The notes below the pieces were generated by a model. That model was not told the origin of the DNA and did not search any database. It was given only the letters and a program-made list of their open reading frames with translations. From Flavobacteriaceae bacterium MAR_2009_75 (GTDB lineage: Bacteria > Bacteroidota > Bacteroidia > Flavobacteriales > Flavobacteriaceae): 64,000 nt of DNA. How positions within the stretch are numbered: the stretch's first letter is position 1; each line of letters starts with the position of its first letter. Shown in pieces: positions 63,802 to 64,000 of this stretch. Location of the stretch: positions 3,843,501-3,907,500 of the forward strand of contig PHTZ01000001.1 in assembly GCA_002813285.1 (NCBI GenBank), given 5' to 3'. The position numbers were made by a program, and so were the translations under genes.

Positions 63802-64000
63802 TTATTTGATTTTAATAATTGGCGTCTCTTTCAAAAATCCTATCGATTGCAAGAATGAATCAGTAGTTTCAACTGTACTTTTATAAGTATCAAAATGCCT
63901 GTAATTAAAAAATCCATGGCCTTGATTGTCGAAGAGATGTAAATCGCACCTAGTACCGACTTTTTCTAGAATCGTTTTGAAGTAGGCCAAGGTCTGAACA
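63802..64000 (-). CDS. Alpha/beta hydrolase (acetyl esterase-like), C-terminal fragment
   Basis: The last ~65 residues of a minus-strand gene that starts beyond the right edge. The frame TLAYFKTILEKVGTRCDLHLFDNQGHGFFNYRHFD carries the catalytic His in GHGFF typical of BD-FAE/acetylesterase-type alpha/beta hydrolases, near the C-terminus, and ends FLKETPIIKIK. It is followed by the sugar transporter (25-nt gap), which suggests one carbohydrate-use operon. The fragment shows no lesion, but the rest of the gene cannot be seen. Confidence 0.72.
   Translation of the reverse strand, partial: VQTLAYFKTILEKVGTRCDLHLFDNQGHGFFNYRHFDTYKSTVETTDSFLQSIGFLKETPIIKIK

Noticed and set aside
1-64000. CRISPR array, rRNA operon or known riboswitch.
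   Set aside because: No regularly spaced direct repeats of CRISPR length and no rRNA or riboswitch consensus was recognised on either strand.

Overview
The window is chromosomal DNA from a member of the Bacteroidota, most likely a marine Flavobacteriaceae. Support comes from the fused aspartokinase-homoserine dehydrogenase (thrA), the TTTG-N19-TAnnTTTG promoter type, few Shine-Dalgarno sites, a CTnDOT-type integrase, RteC and Tra proteins, and many low-GC intergenic regions. I cannot name the species.

Layout. 1-1841: the start of gcvT (cut by the window edge) and a secreted M24 aminopeptidase. 1842-6038: an AT-rich accessory stretch with an unknown protein, a GNAT acetyltransferase, a class C-type serine hydrolase, an XRE-RDD membrane regulator and an 82-bp remnant of the IS3-family element found intact at 42-43 kb. 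6039-25311: core genes. These are a nitrilase-family hydrolase, the thrA-thrB-thrC operon (minus strand) preceded by a threonine-rich leader peptide, nnr, clpC, gyrA, a TPR protein, an NlpC/P60 protein whose catalytic Cys is replaced by Ala, a thiolase, a PgpH-like HD phosphodiesterase, and tRNA-Ser(GCU) and tRNA-Pro(UGG).

25.5-60.1 kb: an integrative conjugative element (ICE) next to tRNA-Pro. It starts with a CTnDOT-like tyrosine recombinase, then a GNAT/LuxR pair, RteC, an Xis-like HTH protein, and a replication pair (initiator-like protein and DnaC-like ATPase). Next is a DNA-metabolism block: EEP-fold nuclease, UvrD helicase, DnaQ/GIY-YIG fusion nuclease, a Y-family polymerase lacking catalytic carboxylates (ImuB-like), DnaE2-like polymerase and an SRAP protein. 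After an intact IS3-family copy comes probable defence cargo: a NACHT NTPase, a cytoplasmic papain-like peptidase with two C-terminal repeats, an unknown gene pair and a TrlF-type PHP-ATPase. The element ends with a lytic amidase and a short conjugation operon (traE, F, G, I, J, K, M, N). No relaxase, coupling protein, traH, traL or traO-Q is visible, so the ICE looks incomplete or split.

60.1-64 kb: a decay zone. A serine resolvase, an SDR oxidoreductase, an AraC regulator and a sugar MFS transporter are all broken by in-frame stops and/or frameshifts, followed by the C-terminus of an alpha/beta hydrolase that runs off the window.

The observations I rate highest are the threonine leader peptide with overlapping divergent promoters upstream of thrA, the ImuB-like/DnaE2 mutagenesis cassette with a shared TGGA-N5-TCCA palindrome, the NACHT/C1 peptidase/TrlF cargo, and a helically phased CCGTA operator array between luxR and rteC.
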